Shown: piece after piece, positions 1-8,275 of the stretch
How the letters are laid out: each line of letters starts with the position of its first letter
Position numbering within the stretch: position 1 is the first letter of the stretch
Assembly: GCA_016704485.1 (NCBI GenBank)
Contig: JADJAA010000001.1
Coordinates: 1,302,001-1,366,000 of the forward strand
Direction of reading: 5' to 3'
Source: Flavobacteriales bacterium
GTDB lineage: Bacteria > Bacteroidota > Bacteroidia > Flavobacteriales_F > PHOS-HE28
Length of the DNA stretch: 64,000 nucleotides
Made by a program: the position numbers and the translations under genes
Notes under the pieces: model-generated
Seen by the model: the letters and a program-made list of their open reading frames with translations, nothing else
What the model was told of the DNA's origin: nothing
Database searches by the model: none

Positions 1-92
1 TACAATACTGAGGTCATTATGTCACACTCAAAGCAACAGGAAAAGATGGCCATTTCGTACCTTGGTCCTTCAATCACAACACGTCAATAAAA

Positions 93-725
93 ATGATCAT
101 GAAACTTCTGTCCTTAAGCGTACTTGCATTATTCACGGTCATCCCTCACGAACCACTTCCGGACCTCGCTATTGGTGGGACCTTGCCTGCAGCTGATAAG
201 GTGATGATGGATGTTTCAGGTACCAGCACTTCATTGAGGGATCTGGTCGGTAACAATGGCCTGCTTGTTATTTTCTCTTGTAATACGTGTCCGTTCGTTA
301 TTGGTAGCGAAGGCAGTGTTGGTTGGGAAGGACGATACCCTGAACTTGCTGCAATGAGCGCACGTTCCGGAATAGGAATGGCCATGGTGAATAGCAACGA
401 GGCCAAGCGTGATGACGGAGATGCATTCGCTGATATGCAGGCCCGCTATAAGGAAAAGGGATTTCGTGGATCGTACCTTTTGGATGAGAACCATGTCGTT
501 GCAGATGCCTTCGGTGCGCGTACTACGCCACACGTCTTTTTGTTCGATAAAGACATGAAGCTTGTGTACAAAGGCGCGATCGATGATAATGTTTCCGATC
601 CCGCTGCGGTAAAAGAAAAGTGGTTGGAGAATGCGTTGAACGCATTGGCGAGTGGTGCAGCCATTGATCCAGCAACAACACGGAATGTGGGTTGCAGCAT
701 TAAGCGCATTAAGCACGAGCATTGA
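93..725 (+). CDS. Thioredoxin-like/redoxin family protein, exported
   Basis: A 210-residue protein with a hydrophobic N-terminus (about residues 3-17) that looks like a signal peptide, followed by a thioredoxin-fold domain. The active-site-like pair is Cys63/Cys66 in FSCNTCPFV, matching the CNxCPFV signature of the PRX-like redoxin subgroup (AhpC/TSA superfamily). The expected cis-proline lies in the TTPHVFLFD segment (about 144-152). The role is probably thiol-disulfide exchange or peroxide handling in the periplasm; the substrate cannot be told. ATG at 93 and ATG at 99 are both possible starts, the second giving a more typical signal peptide. A hairpin terminator follows, so it is probably not cotranscribed with purD. 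Confidence 0.8.
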   Translation: MIMKLLSLSVLALFTVIPHEPLPDLAIGGTLPAADKVMMDVSGTSTSLRDLVGNNGLLVIFSCNTCPFVIGSEGSVGWEGRYPELAAMSARSGIGMAMVNSNEAKRDDGDAFADMQARYKEKGFRGSYLLDENHVVADAFGARTTPHVFLFDKDMKLVYKGAIDDNVSDPAAVKEKWLENALNALASGAAIDPATTRNVGCSIKRIKHEH

Positions 726-758
726 TCTTTTCAATTCTTGACCTTTTGATTTTTTAAT

Positions 759-798
759 ACGGCGGTGTGGCTAAGAGCTTCACCGCCGTTCGTTTTTT
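759..798 (+). terminator. Rho-independent terminator after the thioredoxin-like gene
   Basis: Arms ACGGCGGTG (759-767) and CACCGCCGT (781-789) are perfect inverted repeats with a 13-base loop, followed by a run of six T (793-798). This is the clearest intrinsic terminator in the window. Confidence 0.8.
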
Positions 799-911
799 GA
801 TACACGCGTATTTCCGTCGGATTGGACTTCTGCCCGTGGATCGGCGGGTTTGTTGAAAAGAACATTTCGGCACCCCGGTCGAGCGATGTTCCTTTGTAGC
901 AAAGGCAACAC

Positions 912-2225
912 ATGAACGTTCTATTGATCGGCAGCGGAGGAAGAGAGCATGCTATGGCTTGGAAACTAGCGCAGAGCTCACTCCTCGATGAACTTTACGT
1001 AGCTCCTGGAAACCCAGGTGTGGTGCGCCATGGAAGGCAAGTGGTACTTGATCTGAACGATCAGAAAAAGGTGCGTGCATTCCTGAAGGAAAAGAAGATC
1101 CGCATCATCGTTGTTGGGCCCGAAGGACCGTTGGTGGATGGATTCCACGATCGCATTGCAGAGGATCCCACGCTCAAGGACGTTACCGTTATCGGGCCAC
1201 GCAAGATCGCTGCACAGTTGGAGGGCAGCAAGGATTTCGCGAAGGAGTTCATGTTCCGGCACAACATTCCAACAGCCGCACACCGCACATTCGTTAAAGG
1301 TCAATTGAAAGAAGCGGAGGAGCATTTGGATCGCATGACCGAACCCTATGTGATCAAAGCCGATGGCCTCGCTGCAGGCAAAGGAGTGATCATTACAAAT
1401 GATAAAAAGGAAGCACTTCGAACGATCAAGGGAATGCTTGATGGCTCCAGTTTCGGAGATGCAGGTCAAAAAGTGGTGATCGAACAATTCCTTAAGGGCA
1501 TTGAGCTTTCCGCATTCCTCATTACTGATGGCGAGCATTTCAAGATACTGCCATCAGCAAAGGACTACAAGCGTATTGGTACAGGAGATACGGGTCCGAA
1601 CACCGGAGGTATGGGGGCGGTTTCGCCAGCTCCGTTCGCGGACAAGGACTTCATGCAGAAAGTACACGACCGTGTTGCTGCTCCCACTATTCGTGGCTTG
1701 CGGAAAGAGGGTATTGACTACCAAGGGTTCTTGTTCATGGGACTTATGAACGTGAACGGCGAACCGTATGTGATCGAATACAACGTACGGTTAGGTGATC
1801 CCGAAGCACAATGCATTCTGCCACGTCTACGTAGCGACCTGCTGGATCTCTTCGAAGGTATTGCGTCCGGTACGTTAAGCGAATGCCACGTGGATGTTGA
1901 GGACCGCACAGCTGTTACGATCGTAATGGCCGCTGAAGGATATCCCGGTAAGTATGCCACTGGTGAACCGATCCTCGGACTCGAGAGCGTTAAGGATGCA
2001 TACGTGTTCCAATCCGGAACGGCAATGAAAGGAGATCAGCTAATAACGAACGGTGGTCGCGTGCTCTCCGTGACCGCATTCGGTAAAGATCTGGAACAGG
2101 CGATCATGGCCACCTATCGTTCGGCCGCGTTGATCAATTTCGAAGGTCGGTATATGCGGTTGGATATCGGTTTGGACCTCGTAAAGAAGCCCACTGGAAA
2201 AGCCGCAACTCCCCAGAAAGCGTAA
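912..2225 (+). CDS. purD: Phosphoribosylamine--glycine ligase (GARS)
   Basis: ATP-grasp enzyme of de novo purine synthesis: joins glycine to 5-phosphoribosylamine to give GAR. The 437-residue length is normal. N-terminal GSGGREHA (7-14), the GPEGPLVDG segment (69-77), ATP-grasp YVIKADGLAAGKGVI (146-160), NTGGMGAVSP (about 230) and EYNVRLGDPEAQ (about 288) are all PurD hallmarks. The last dozen residues are a polar extension. A short inverted repeat CCTTTG-tag-CAAAGG (891-905) sits just before the ATG. No purine riboswitch-like leader was seen. purQ lies 1.4 kb downstream on the same strand but is separated by other genes, so purine genes are clustered rather than in one operon. Confidence 0.96.
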   Translation: MNVLLIGSGGREHAMAWKLAQSSLLDELYVAPGNPGVVRHGRQVVLDLNDQKKVRAFLKEKKIRIIVVGPEGPLVDGFHDRIAEDPTLKDVTVIGPRKIAAQLEGSKDFAKEFMFRHNIPTAAHRTFVKGQLKEAEEHLDRMTEPYVIKADGLAAGKGVIITNDKKEALRTIKGMLDGSSFGDAGQKVVIEQFLKGIELSAFLITDGEHFKILPSAKDYKRIGTGDTGPNTGGMGAVSPAPFADKDFMQKVHDRVAAPTIRGLRKEGIDYQGFLFMGLMNVNGEPYVIEYNVRLGDPEAQCILPRLRSDLLDLFEGIASGTLSECHVDVEDRTAVTIVMAAEGYPGKYATGEPILGLESVKDAYVFQSGTAMKGDQLITNGGRVLSVTAFGKDLEQAIMATYRSAALINFEGRYMRLDIGLDLVKKPTGKAATPQKA

Positions 2226-2254
2226 AATGCAGATCAAAAGGCCAATAGCAGCAT

Positions 2255-2434
2255 TTAAGCCAACGTGCTGTTCTTTTGTGCCTTCTTGTTGTATTTACCT
2301 TGTAGGTTCAACCAGTAGATCAGTCCGATGAACAGGGTGATCGAGATCAAGATATTAGGCAACCATCCCATACCTACCAATAGGCTAAGACAGGTTTCCG
2401 TAAAGTGGCCAATGGCGAAGAAGATCTTTTGCAT
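2255..2434 (-). CDS. Small membrane protein, DUF6341-like
   Basis: A 59-residue protein starting MQKIFFAIGHFTE and containing one clear hydrophobic helix (ITLFIGLIYWLN) ending in a basic tail. The in-frame reading continues upstream, but the ATG at 2434 is preferred because a TATCTTTG box lies just ahead. From memory, Flavobacteriia carry a DUF6341 small membrane protein beside DUF6427 and near purD or upp, and both size and context fit. Here it is divergent from the DUF6427 gene. The function is unknown; the family name rests on synteny and general character, not on an alignment. Confidence 0.6.
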   Translation of the reverse strand: MQKIFFAIGHFTETCLSLLVGMGWLPNILISITLFIGLIYWLNLQGKYNKKAQKNSTLA

Positions 2435-2456
2435 GCTGCGTGCTCTTGAGCGCGGC

Positions 2457-2464
2457 CAAAGATA
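2457..2464 (-). promoter_or_regulatory. -7 box (TATCTTTG) for the small membrane protein
   Basis: The minus strand reads TATCTTTG, an exact match to the Bacteroidota -7 consensus TANNTTTG, about 22 bases before the ATG at 2434. A TTG lies upstream but at shorter than usual spacing. Confidence 0.45.
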
Positions 2465-2491
2465 GCGATCAGGAGTTACCAACGTAAAATC

Positions 2492-3463
2492 ATGCTCGCA
2501 GGCCTATTTCGAAGCAATCGCCCAGCAGTTCTTGCGCTTCTGATGGTTATTGTACCCGCGCTGTTCCTGCCCTGGGTCTGGGATGCAGGTTCGACACCGC
2601 GTGTATCCATGCCATTTCATCAGGCCATGCTGGTCCTGGTAAATGAAACGAGCTGGATCCGCGGAACGGCTGGTATGGTCGTTATCATCCTGGTCGCTAT
2701 TCAATTGACCGCGCTTGTCAATAATTCTGAGCTGATGTTGCGCCGGAACCATCTGCCAGCGTTATTCTTCCCGTTATTGCTTGCGGCTTTTGGCGACCCG
2801 GTGCCTATAGGGCCCGCACTATTCGGAATGCCTTTCCTTTTGTTCGCGCTGCAACGCACGTGGTCCATTACGAACATGGGTAGTGCGTTAGGACCCTTAT
2901 TCGATGCCGGATTGTTGATCGGTATTGCCTCGCTTTTCTATTTGCCCTACGCCTTCATGGTCGTGGTGGTGTGGGCTTCGGTCTCCGTGATCCGCCCATT
3001 CTTCTGGCGTGATCATTTGGTTCCTTTTCTGGGTGTTGCTGTGGTGCTTTATTTGGCATGGGGGATACTGAAGTTGATGGGCGTGGAGCATTGGAGGCCT
3101 TTGTATACGATCATGGACCGAAACACGCTTTCGACACATGAAGTAGTTCGATCACAACGGGTGCTCTTCTATTTTCTGTTAGCGGCCTTTATAGGTACAG
3201 GAGCACTGGCATTCGCAAAAGGCTATGGCAGTGGCGTAATGCGCGAAAAGAACTTGCGCTCTTCGTTCCTTGCGTATTGTGCGGCAACCATTGTATTGAG
3301 CGGGCTGCTTTGGATGCTTTCCAAACGCTTTCCGCCCGTGATCGTAGCGGTTCCTTTGGCCATTTTATGCGGGTATGCCGTAAACACCAATAAGCGTGCG
3401 TGGGTTGGGGAACTCGGTGTGCTGGCACTGGGAGCACTAGCTGTTTGGGGCATGTGGGGTTGA
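2492..3463 (+). CDS. DUF6427 family polytopic membrane protein
   Basis: A 323-residue, almost entirely hydrophobic protein with about eight or nine membrane segments; charged residues sit in short loops. It starts MLAGLFRSNRPAVLALL, resembling the N-terminus of DUF6427 proteins (an FKSxxPxxxxLL-like opening). DUF6427 genes typically neighbour purD, upp and DUF6341 in Flavobacteriia, which supports the assignment. The biochemical role is unknown. It is divergent from the small membrane gene, with 57 bp between starts, so the two probably share a regulatory region. Confidence 0.7.
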   Translation: MLAGLFRSNRPAVLALLMVIVPALFLPWVWDAGSTPRVSMPFHQAMLVLVNETSWIRGTAGMVVIILVAIQLTALVNNSELMLRRNHLPALFFPLLLAAFGDPVPIGPALFGMPFLLFALQRTWSITNMGSALGPLFDAGLLIGIASLFYLPYAFMVVVVWASVSVIRPFFWRDHLVPFLGVAVVLYLAWGILKLMGVEHWRPLYTIMDRNTLSTHEVVRSQRVLFYFLLAAFIGTGALAFAKGYGSGVMREKNLRSSFLAYCAATIVLSGLLWMLSKRFPPVIVAVPLAILCGYAVNTNKRAWVGELGVLALGALAVWGMWG

Positions 3464-3597
3464 GTTGGTCGAGTGCTCCACAAGCCATCCCCAATGCTCA
3501 GAGGACAATGAATTGCGGCTCCCGTCAAATGCCAAGACCACTAGAACCAACCACCTCCGTAACTTCGCGGTCGGTTAACAATTGATCCACTCCTGTT

Positions 3598-4293
3598 ATG
3601 AAATTCGGCATAGTCACTTTTCCTGGTTCCAACTGCGATGAAGACATGGCCTACGCGCTAGGTACATTGATGGAGCAACCCGTTGAACGGCTTTGGCATA
3701 AGGAAGTGGACATGAAAGGCGTTGATGTGGTGGTTCTGCCAGGCGGGTTCTCCTACGGCGATTATCTACGGAGCGGTGCTATTGCGCGCTTTTCTCCGGT
3801 GATGCGTGCGGTTGCACATCACGCTGCGAACGGCGGGATCGTGATCGGCATTTGTAATGGATTCCAAGTGCTTTGCGAAGCGGGCCTGTTGCCCGGAGCG
3901 CTTATGCACAATGAAGGCCAACAGTTCGTTTGTGAGAACGTCTATATCAAAGCGGTTACTCAACGAACCAAATTAACGCGGTCAATACCGAACAAAGCGT
4001 TGAAGATCCCCATTGCACATGGTGAAGGACGCTATCATGCGGATGAAGCAACGTTGAAAGGTTTGAAGGAGAACGATCAGATCCTATTCAAATACTGCGA
4101 TAGCGAAGGACGCACATTCGATACGGCGAACCCAAATGGATCCAAAGAGAACATTGCGGGCATCTGCAACAAGGAGCGCAATGTGTTCGGCATGATGCCA
4201 CATCCGGAACGCGCTATGGATCCTAGACTAGGGAATACCGACGGCCGCTTTCTGTTCGACTCCTTGTTGAAGGATGTCCTTGTGCGTTCGTAA
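3598..4293 (+). CDS. purQ: Phosphoribosylformylglycinamidine synthase, glutaminase subunit
   Basis: Glutamine amidotransferase (class I) that supplies ammonia to PurL to make FGAM. It has 231 residues, the normal length. The fold signature GGFSYGDYLRSGAIA (49-63), nucleophile Cys86 in GICNGFQ, and the His202/Glu204 pair in MPHPERAMD complete the catalytic triad. A TAACTTCG box at 3560-3567 lies about 30 bases upstream of the ATG. The last 66 bases overlap, tail to tail, the 3' end of the opposite-strand CotH-like gene. Confidence 0.96.
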   Translation: MKFGIVTFPGSNCDEDMAYALGTLMEQPVERLWHKEVDMKGVDVVVLPGGFSYGDYLRSGAIARFSPVMRAVAHHAANGGIVIGICNGFQVLCEAGLLPGALMHNEGQQFVCENVYIKAVTQRTKLTRSIPNKALKIPIAHGEGRYHADEATLKGLKENDQILFKYCDSEGRTFDTANPNGSKENIAGICNKERNVFGMMPHPERAMDPRLGNTDGRFLFDSLLKDVLVRS

Positions 4294-6387
4294 TAACGGC
4301 GTGAATCCACCCTCGATCACGTTCTGGGACTCGGTTCCATAGAATGTGAGAACCGGGTCGCTCGAATGCGAATTCCATTCCGTGAATGTAAATTCTGGAT
4401 GTGGTCTCGCTTCAATGGTGGTCGGGATGTTCTTGAATGAACGGATACGTTTACGGCCCGGAGCCAGCTCGCGACCATTCACCAAGAAATGGCCTGATCC
4501 TGGATCGGGAGCAATTATCGTAACGGTATGTACTTCATGCCCCGTATGTTCCCCGAGATACTGCATTAAGAGGGGACCGCGCTCTGCTATCATTTCATGG
4601 ACTTCCTCTAGTGCTTGATGTGGATCCGGACGGTCCAACTGGCCTTCCCATCGTTTTTGATCCTCCGCAAGAACCGCACTGTTCGCTTGGTAAATGCTAT
4701 CCGCAATGGCTTGTAGGTTGAATGGATCCAGAATAGTGGCTTGTAACGCTACCATGCGGATCAACAGACGCTCCTGAATTTCGGGATGTGCCAACAACAA
4801 CGATAGATAGGGGGCTTCCAATTCCGTGGACATGCACATGCGCCGGACGCTATTCTCTTTCGGGGCACTCCAGAGATCCATATCGTAAAGGACCCAGCGC
4901 CACCTTCCTGGTTCACCATTGTTATGCGGCCGATAGCATCGCACGTTCAGGTCATGGTCCGCACGACCTGTATACAGATCCATGCAGGCCAGATCGATCA
5001 AACTTTCCAGGTCGATCAACTCCTCGATCTCCTGCATCGGGGCTTTCTGTTCGATCAGCCCAATTGCGTGGTGTAGGTCGGTATTACTGCCGCAGATCGC
5101 ACGCAATGCCGGACCGACCAACACGTCCAGATCAGCGGTACCGCTCAAAGCGCACAACCATTCTTCATCTTTCGGCGGCATCCAACGATAGGTTCCCCAG
5201 TAAACATTGTTCAGGTAAAGCGGCCACGTCGTTGAAGGCTGTACATCCAGCGCTAGCTTGCCTTGGCTAACAACGGATTCCATGATGGTATTATGCAAGT
5301 AGCCGTTCGGACTTGCATCTGCACGTAGGATCGCTTCGGTATAAAATGCATCATCCGGGAAAGGGAAACCAATTCCAGGGCCTGCATATTCCTCACGTGC
5401 AAATAGTTTGAATGAACGCTTTTCCATTCCTCGTGATCCACTTCCACTGATCCGTATCCCTGCTGAAATGCTGCCTTGATGTTCGGTAGCATTGGCTTCA
5501 GATGTGAGGAACTGTACAACCACTGGACGCTCCCATTCCTTGCCCGTGCGGGTGTTATTGGCGAAAGCACCTTTCGTATAGATCCCTGTTCTATCATTCC
5601 AAAGATCTTCCGGCTCCGTGGTTAGGTGGATCGCTCGGTGCAGCGTTGGTTCAAATACGTACGACGCATGCATCTCAGAACTAGGTAAGGACCCTTTCCG
5701 GTATGCGATCGCACGGACCGTCTTCGTTCCAGTGACCTCTATCGGAGATCGCCACCGTTCACTATGTTGGCTCGGAGCAGTGCCATCCGTGGTATAACGG
5801 ATCTCATCGTGTTCATCGCCAACAAGATCAAGTTCGAACGGTGTGATCCGGATACCCGCTTGCACAGAGGGAGTAGGCGTGGCTGTTCGCGCAATTGCAT
5901 AACCCGGATAGCGATTCGCGGCTCCCGGAGTGGGTGTGTCAAAGATCGTAAAGCTGCCGTCACCACTGTTCTCTCTGCCGAGACTTAATGTCGCCGATAG
6001 TTCGGAATAGGATACTGAATCCATAATGGTTCTACCGTCCGCAGCGACCAATTGGACGGATGCACCGGAACGCGGCAACGTAGCCCGAATGTGGTCCGGC
6101 CCTAAGGCTGGTTCACCATCACACCACAGAACGAAATAGCAATCTGCAGGAATTACCATTGGGGCATCTATCATGTGCCTAACACCGTTGATCACCAACC
6201 GCGTACCCAACAATTGATAGGAATCAGGACCTGCGTTGTACAATTCCACCCAATCGGAGATCTTGCCTACTTCCGCATTTGGTTCGAAGGCATGCGCTGC
6301 CTGCAATTCATTGATCGTAACCGTTTGCGCGGAAGCGGGATCAACAAGGAGGAAGAGACACAAGAAAAAGCCAAGAATGGTTTTCAC
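4228..6387 (-). CDS. Secreted CotH-like protein with lamin-tail domain
   Basis: A 719-residue predicted exported protein. Signal peptide 1-20 (ends DPASA-Q); lamin-tail domain about 21-160 (INELQA start, DWVELYN, YFVLWCDG); a chitobiase/FN3-associated segment about 175-245 (IRYTTDGTAPS, RAIAYRKG); CotH-like kinase-fold region about 255-560 (GIRISGSGSRGMEKRSFK, WRWVLYDMDLW). Related proteins in Bacteroidota are usually T9SS cargo with a C-terminal sorting domain; none is visible here. The start codon is GTG at 6387, placed four bases after a TAATTTTG box. The stop codon lies inside purQ, so the original 3' end may have been lost. The catalytic activity is untested; spore-coat CotH is a protein kinase, but this protein is in a non-sporeformer. 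Confidence 0.85.
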   Translation of the reverse strand: MKTILGFFLCLFLLVDPASAQTVTINELQAAHAFEPNAEVGKISDWVELYNAGPDSYQLLGTRLVINGVRHMIDAPMVIPADCYFVLWCDGEPALGPDHIRATLPRSGASVQLVAADGRTIMDSVSYSELSATLSLGRENSGDGSFTIFDTPTPGAANRYPGYAIARTATPTPSVQAGIRITPFELDLVGDEHDEIRYTTDGTAPSQHSERWRSPIEVTGTKTVRAIAYRKGSLPSSEMHASYVFEPTLHRAIHLTTEPEDLWNDRTGIYTKGAFANNTRTGKEWERPVVVQFLTSEANATEHQGSISAGIRISGSGSRGMEKRSFKLFAREEYAGPGIGFPFPDDAFYTEAILRADASPNGYLHNTIMESVVSQGKLALDVQPSTTWPLYLNNVYWGTYRWMPPKDEEWLCALSGTADLDVLVGPALRAICGSNTDLHHAIGLIEQKAPMQEIEELIDLESLIDLACMDLYTGRADHDLNVRCYRPHNNGEPGRWRWVLYDMDLWSAPKENSVRRMCMSTELEAPYLSLLLAHPEIQERLLIRMVALQATILDPFNLQAIADSIYQANSAVLAEDQKRWEGQLDRPDPHQALEEVHEMIAERGPLLMQYLGEHTGHEVHTVTIIAPDPGSGHFLVNGRELAPGRKRIRSFKNIPTTIEARPHPEFTFTEWNSHSSDPVLTFYGTESQNVIEGGFTPLLRTHKDILQQGVEQKAAVGIP

Positions 6388-6391
6388 CGGC

Positions 6392-6399
6392 CAAAATTA
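6392..6399 (-). promoter_or_regulatory. -7 box (TAATTTTG) of the CotH-like gene
   Basis: An exact TANNTTTG match on the minus strand ending four bases before the GTG start at 6387. This would place the transcript start at or next to the start codon. Confidence 0.5.
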
Positions 6400-6570
6400 G
6401 GGCATAGGGTAATGCGGGCCGGGATATTTTCCACCGACCCACTAATGCCATTGCGGATCGTGGCCTCCAAAGTGCTATGGGTATATCGATACCATGTACA
6501 ATGCGCTGCGCTTTGCAGTGGTGTTGCACTTCGGAATGGCCGTATATTTACGTTTCCAAATACAACGTGG

Positions 6571-6807
6571 ATGTCAGAGGTTGAATTAAAGAAACGGTTG
6601 ATCAGTCGCATTCAGCGTTCTAGAAATAGCGCATTACTGCGCGAGGCGCTTAGGTTGTTCGGTACCGATGAAGCGGATCTGGAGCTTTATAAGTTGAATA
6701 AAGACCAACAGGCATCGATCGCTAAAGGAAAGCAAGACGTTAAGGCGGGCAGAACGCTTTCTTCACGCGACGCGGATAAGGCCGTGGATGAATGGCTCGG
6801 AAAGTGA
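6571..6807 (+). CDS. Predicted antitoxin of a RelE/ParE-type module
   Basis: A 78-residue charged, helical protein beginning MSEVELKKRLISRI and ending DADKAVDEWLGK. It has no signal peptide or membrane segment. It overlaps the following ParE/RelE-like gene by 16 bases, the usual arrangement for translationally coupled antitoxin-toxin pairs. The longer in-frame reading starting at 6175 lies antisense to the CotH-like gene and is not credible; ATG 6571 is preferred. A TATATTTA sequence (7 of 8 matches to the -7 consensus) lies about 20 bases upstream. The family was not recognised precisely; the antitoxin role is inferred from position and size. Confidence 0.7.
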   Translation: MSEVELKKRLISRIQRSRNSALLREALRLFGTDEADLELYKLNKDQQASIAKGKQDVKAGRTLSSRDADKAVDEWLGK

Positions 6808-7049
6808 TCTGGACCGCAAATGCGCAAAATGAGCGTTTGCAAATTTTGACCTATTGGGCGGAGCGGAACGGTTCGTTCCGATACAGTGAAAAGCTGGATA
6901 GTATGTTCCGTACAGCGTTACGTTTGATCGCTGTACATCCAAAACTAGGAAGATCAACAAGTGACCCGGACGTGCGGGTTAAAGAGGTAGGTGAACACAA
7001 GATCTTTTATAAGACCACCGCATCTGAAGTTCATGTACTTTCTGTTTGA
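6792..7049 (+). CDS. RelE/ParE family toxin
   Basis: An 85-residue basic protein of the RelE/ParE superfamily. Typical features are an early WTANAQNERLQILTYWAERN helix region, the HPKLGRS segment before the central strands, and a terminal HKIFYKTTASEVHVLSV strand pair. ParE-type members poison gyrase, while RelE-type members cleave mRNA on the ribosome; sequence alone does not decide which. It follows and overlaps its predicted antitoxin. Confidence 0.8.
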   Translation: MARKVIWTANAQNERLQILTYWAERNGSFRYSEKLDSMFRTALRLIAVHPKLGRSTSDPDVRVKEVGEHKIFYKTTASEVHVLSV

Positions 7050-7109
7050 CATGCAAGCAGAGATCCAGCTTCGCAACCATTTTAGTTCCATTGGTCGACC
7101 CTCCCGGGC

Positions 7110-7253
7110 CTACAGCGCATTCTTCGTCACCCAGATCCGCCAGCCTACGATCAGTTTCTGGAATTTACTCAGGCGTTGAAGGTCCTTGTCCCACAGTCGT
7201 GGAAGAATTGCCTTGTTGATCTTCGCCACTAGGCGGAACAGGTTCTTACGCAT
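7110..7253 (-). CDS. Small conserved basic protein (47 aa)
   Basis: A 47-codon frame beginning MRKNLFRLVAKINKAILPR and ending KLIVGWRIWVTKNAL, then TAG. It is too short for most gene callers. From memory it matches a roughly 50-residue conserved Bacteroidota protein with the pattern LAKINK..LP, then Q..I.GWR...T.NAL, sometimes mislabelled as SsrA-binding protein. The ATG overlaps the TAA of the upstream cation transporter by eight bases, indicating translational coupling. The function is unknown. Confidence 0.65.
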   Translation of the reverse strand: MRKNLFRLVAKINKAILPRLWDKDLQRLSKFQKLIVGWRIWVTKNAL

Positions 7254-8184
7254 TGTTGGGAGTAAGTTCTTCCATGCTGCAGTGCTCGCCCGGCCACTCC
7301 AGTTCTATGGTGGCGTGGTGTATGCCAAGTGTTTTCAACTTATTTCGCGCTAAGATCTTTATCTCGGAAGCACGTGTGGCATCTACATCACCCAATACAA
7401 TGTGAACGGTGTGGATCATGAAGGAACCATCCAATGTCCAAGTATGCTGATCATGCAACTCGGCAACACCGGGGATCTGTTTCAACTCGGCTTCCAATTC
7501 CTCTGCGTGGATCCGGTGCGGTTGCGCTTGCATCAAGATCGCGGTGCCATTGCGTAACGTGCCGAATGCGTTGTACAGAATGAACAAGCTGATCCCGATG
7601 CTCATCAATGGATCGATCCAAGCAAATCCGGTGAAATACATGATCACGGCACCCACCAGGACCGCCGCCCAACCCAACACATCTTCCAATAAGTGAAGGT
7701 AGGCTCCGCGTTCGTTCAGTGTTTCTCCACCATGCAATTTCCAAGCAGCGAAGCCATTCATCGCCAACCCGAAGATCGCAATGCCGATCATGCCCGGCGT
7801 ATCCGGTAGCTCATTGTCCCAGAGCCGCGGAATGCTGAAGAACAACATGCCTAATGCACCAGCGATCAACACCAACGCCGTGAGCCAACCGCCCAACATG
7901 CTATACCTGCCATAACCATAACTGTACCGCGCATCGCGGCCTTTCATTGCTACGCGTTGTAACCACCACGCGGCACCCAACACCAAACAATCGCCACCGT
8001 CGTGCATGGCGTCGGTGATCACCGCAATGCTGCCGGTCCACCAACCACCAACTGCTTCAATGATCGTAAAAGCTAGATTGATGTAGAACGCAGTACGCAG
8101 CGCAATGGCACTGGCCATACTCGGCTCGCCGTGCGTGTGTTCATGACCGGCATGGTCATGCGCGTGTGCATGCGCGGGTGACAT
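7246..8184 (-). CDS. Cation diffusion facilitator (zinc-type efflux)
   Basis: A 312-residue CDF transporter of the CzcD/ZitB type. The N-terminus is histidine-rich (HAHAHDHAGHEHTH, residues 5-18), followed by about six membrane helices. The intramembrane metal site is visible as H61-xxx-D65 in TM2 (DAMHDGGD) and H164-xxx-D168 in TM5 (HLLEDVLG), the HD-HD set typical of zinc-transporting members. A C-terminal cytoplasmic ferredoxin-like domain (LHDQHTWTLDG, HHATIELEW) follows. It probably exports Zn2+ or related ions in exchange for protons. The ATG lies four bases after a TACCTTCG box. Confidence 0.92.
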   Translation of the reverse strand: MSPAHAHAHDHAGHEHTHGEPSMASAIALRTAFYINLAFTIIEAVGGWWTGSIAVITDAMHDGGDCLVLGAAWWLQRVAMKGRDARYSYGYGRYSMLGGWLTALVLIAGALGMLFFSIPRLWDNELPDTPGMIGIAIFGLAMNGFAAWKLHGGETLNERGAYLHLLEDVLGWAAVLVGAVIMYFTGFAWIDPLMSIGISLFILYNAFGTLRNGTAILMQAQPHRIHAEELEAELKQIPGVAELHDQHTWTLDGSFMIHTVHIVLGDVDATRASEIKILARNKLKTLGIHHATIELEWPGEHCSMEELTPNNA

Positions 8185-8188
8185 TTGG

Positions 8189-8196
8189 CGAAGGTA
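8189..8196 (-). promoter_or_regulatory. -7 box (TACCTTCG) of the CDF transporter
   Basis: The minus strand reads TACCTTCG-CCAA-ATG. The box is one base off TANNTTTG and ends four bases before the start codon, pointing to a leaderless transcript. Confidence 0.45.
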
Positions 8197-8275
8197 GGTG
8201 GAGGAGTTAATTTCCGAATAAGCCCATGGTCAGAACGAGCCGTCCTATTCTGTTTTTAGACCAACCCCCACACCC

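Noticed and set aside
1..90. Possible 3' end of an upstream gene (frame 1, ending with TAA at 88-90)
   Set aside because: Only 29 codons are visible with no recognisable motif, and frame 3 looks equally protein-like but has a stop at 9-11. The frame cannot be decided.
231..734. Opposite-strand 167-codon frame over the thioredoxin-like gene
   Set aside because: Fully antisense to a well-supported gene, with low-complexity, Cys/His-rich, non-protein-like sequence.
799..911. Purine riboswitch upstream of purD
   Set aside because: No three-way junction with the conserved loop pairs was found; only a six-base inverted repeat.
6571..7253. Core of a defence island
   Set aside because: Only a toxin-antitoxin pair is present; flanking genes are a CotH-like protein and a metal exporter, with no nuclease, helicase or other defence genes.
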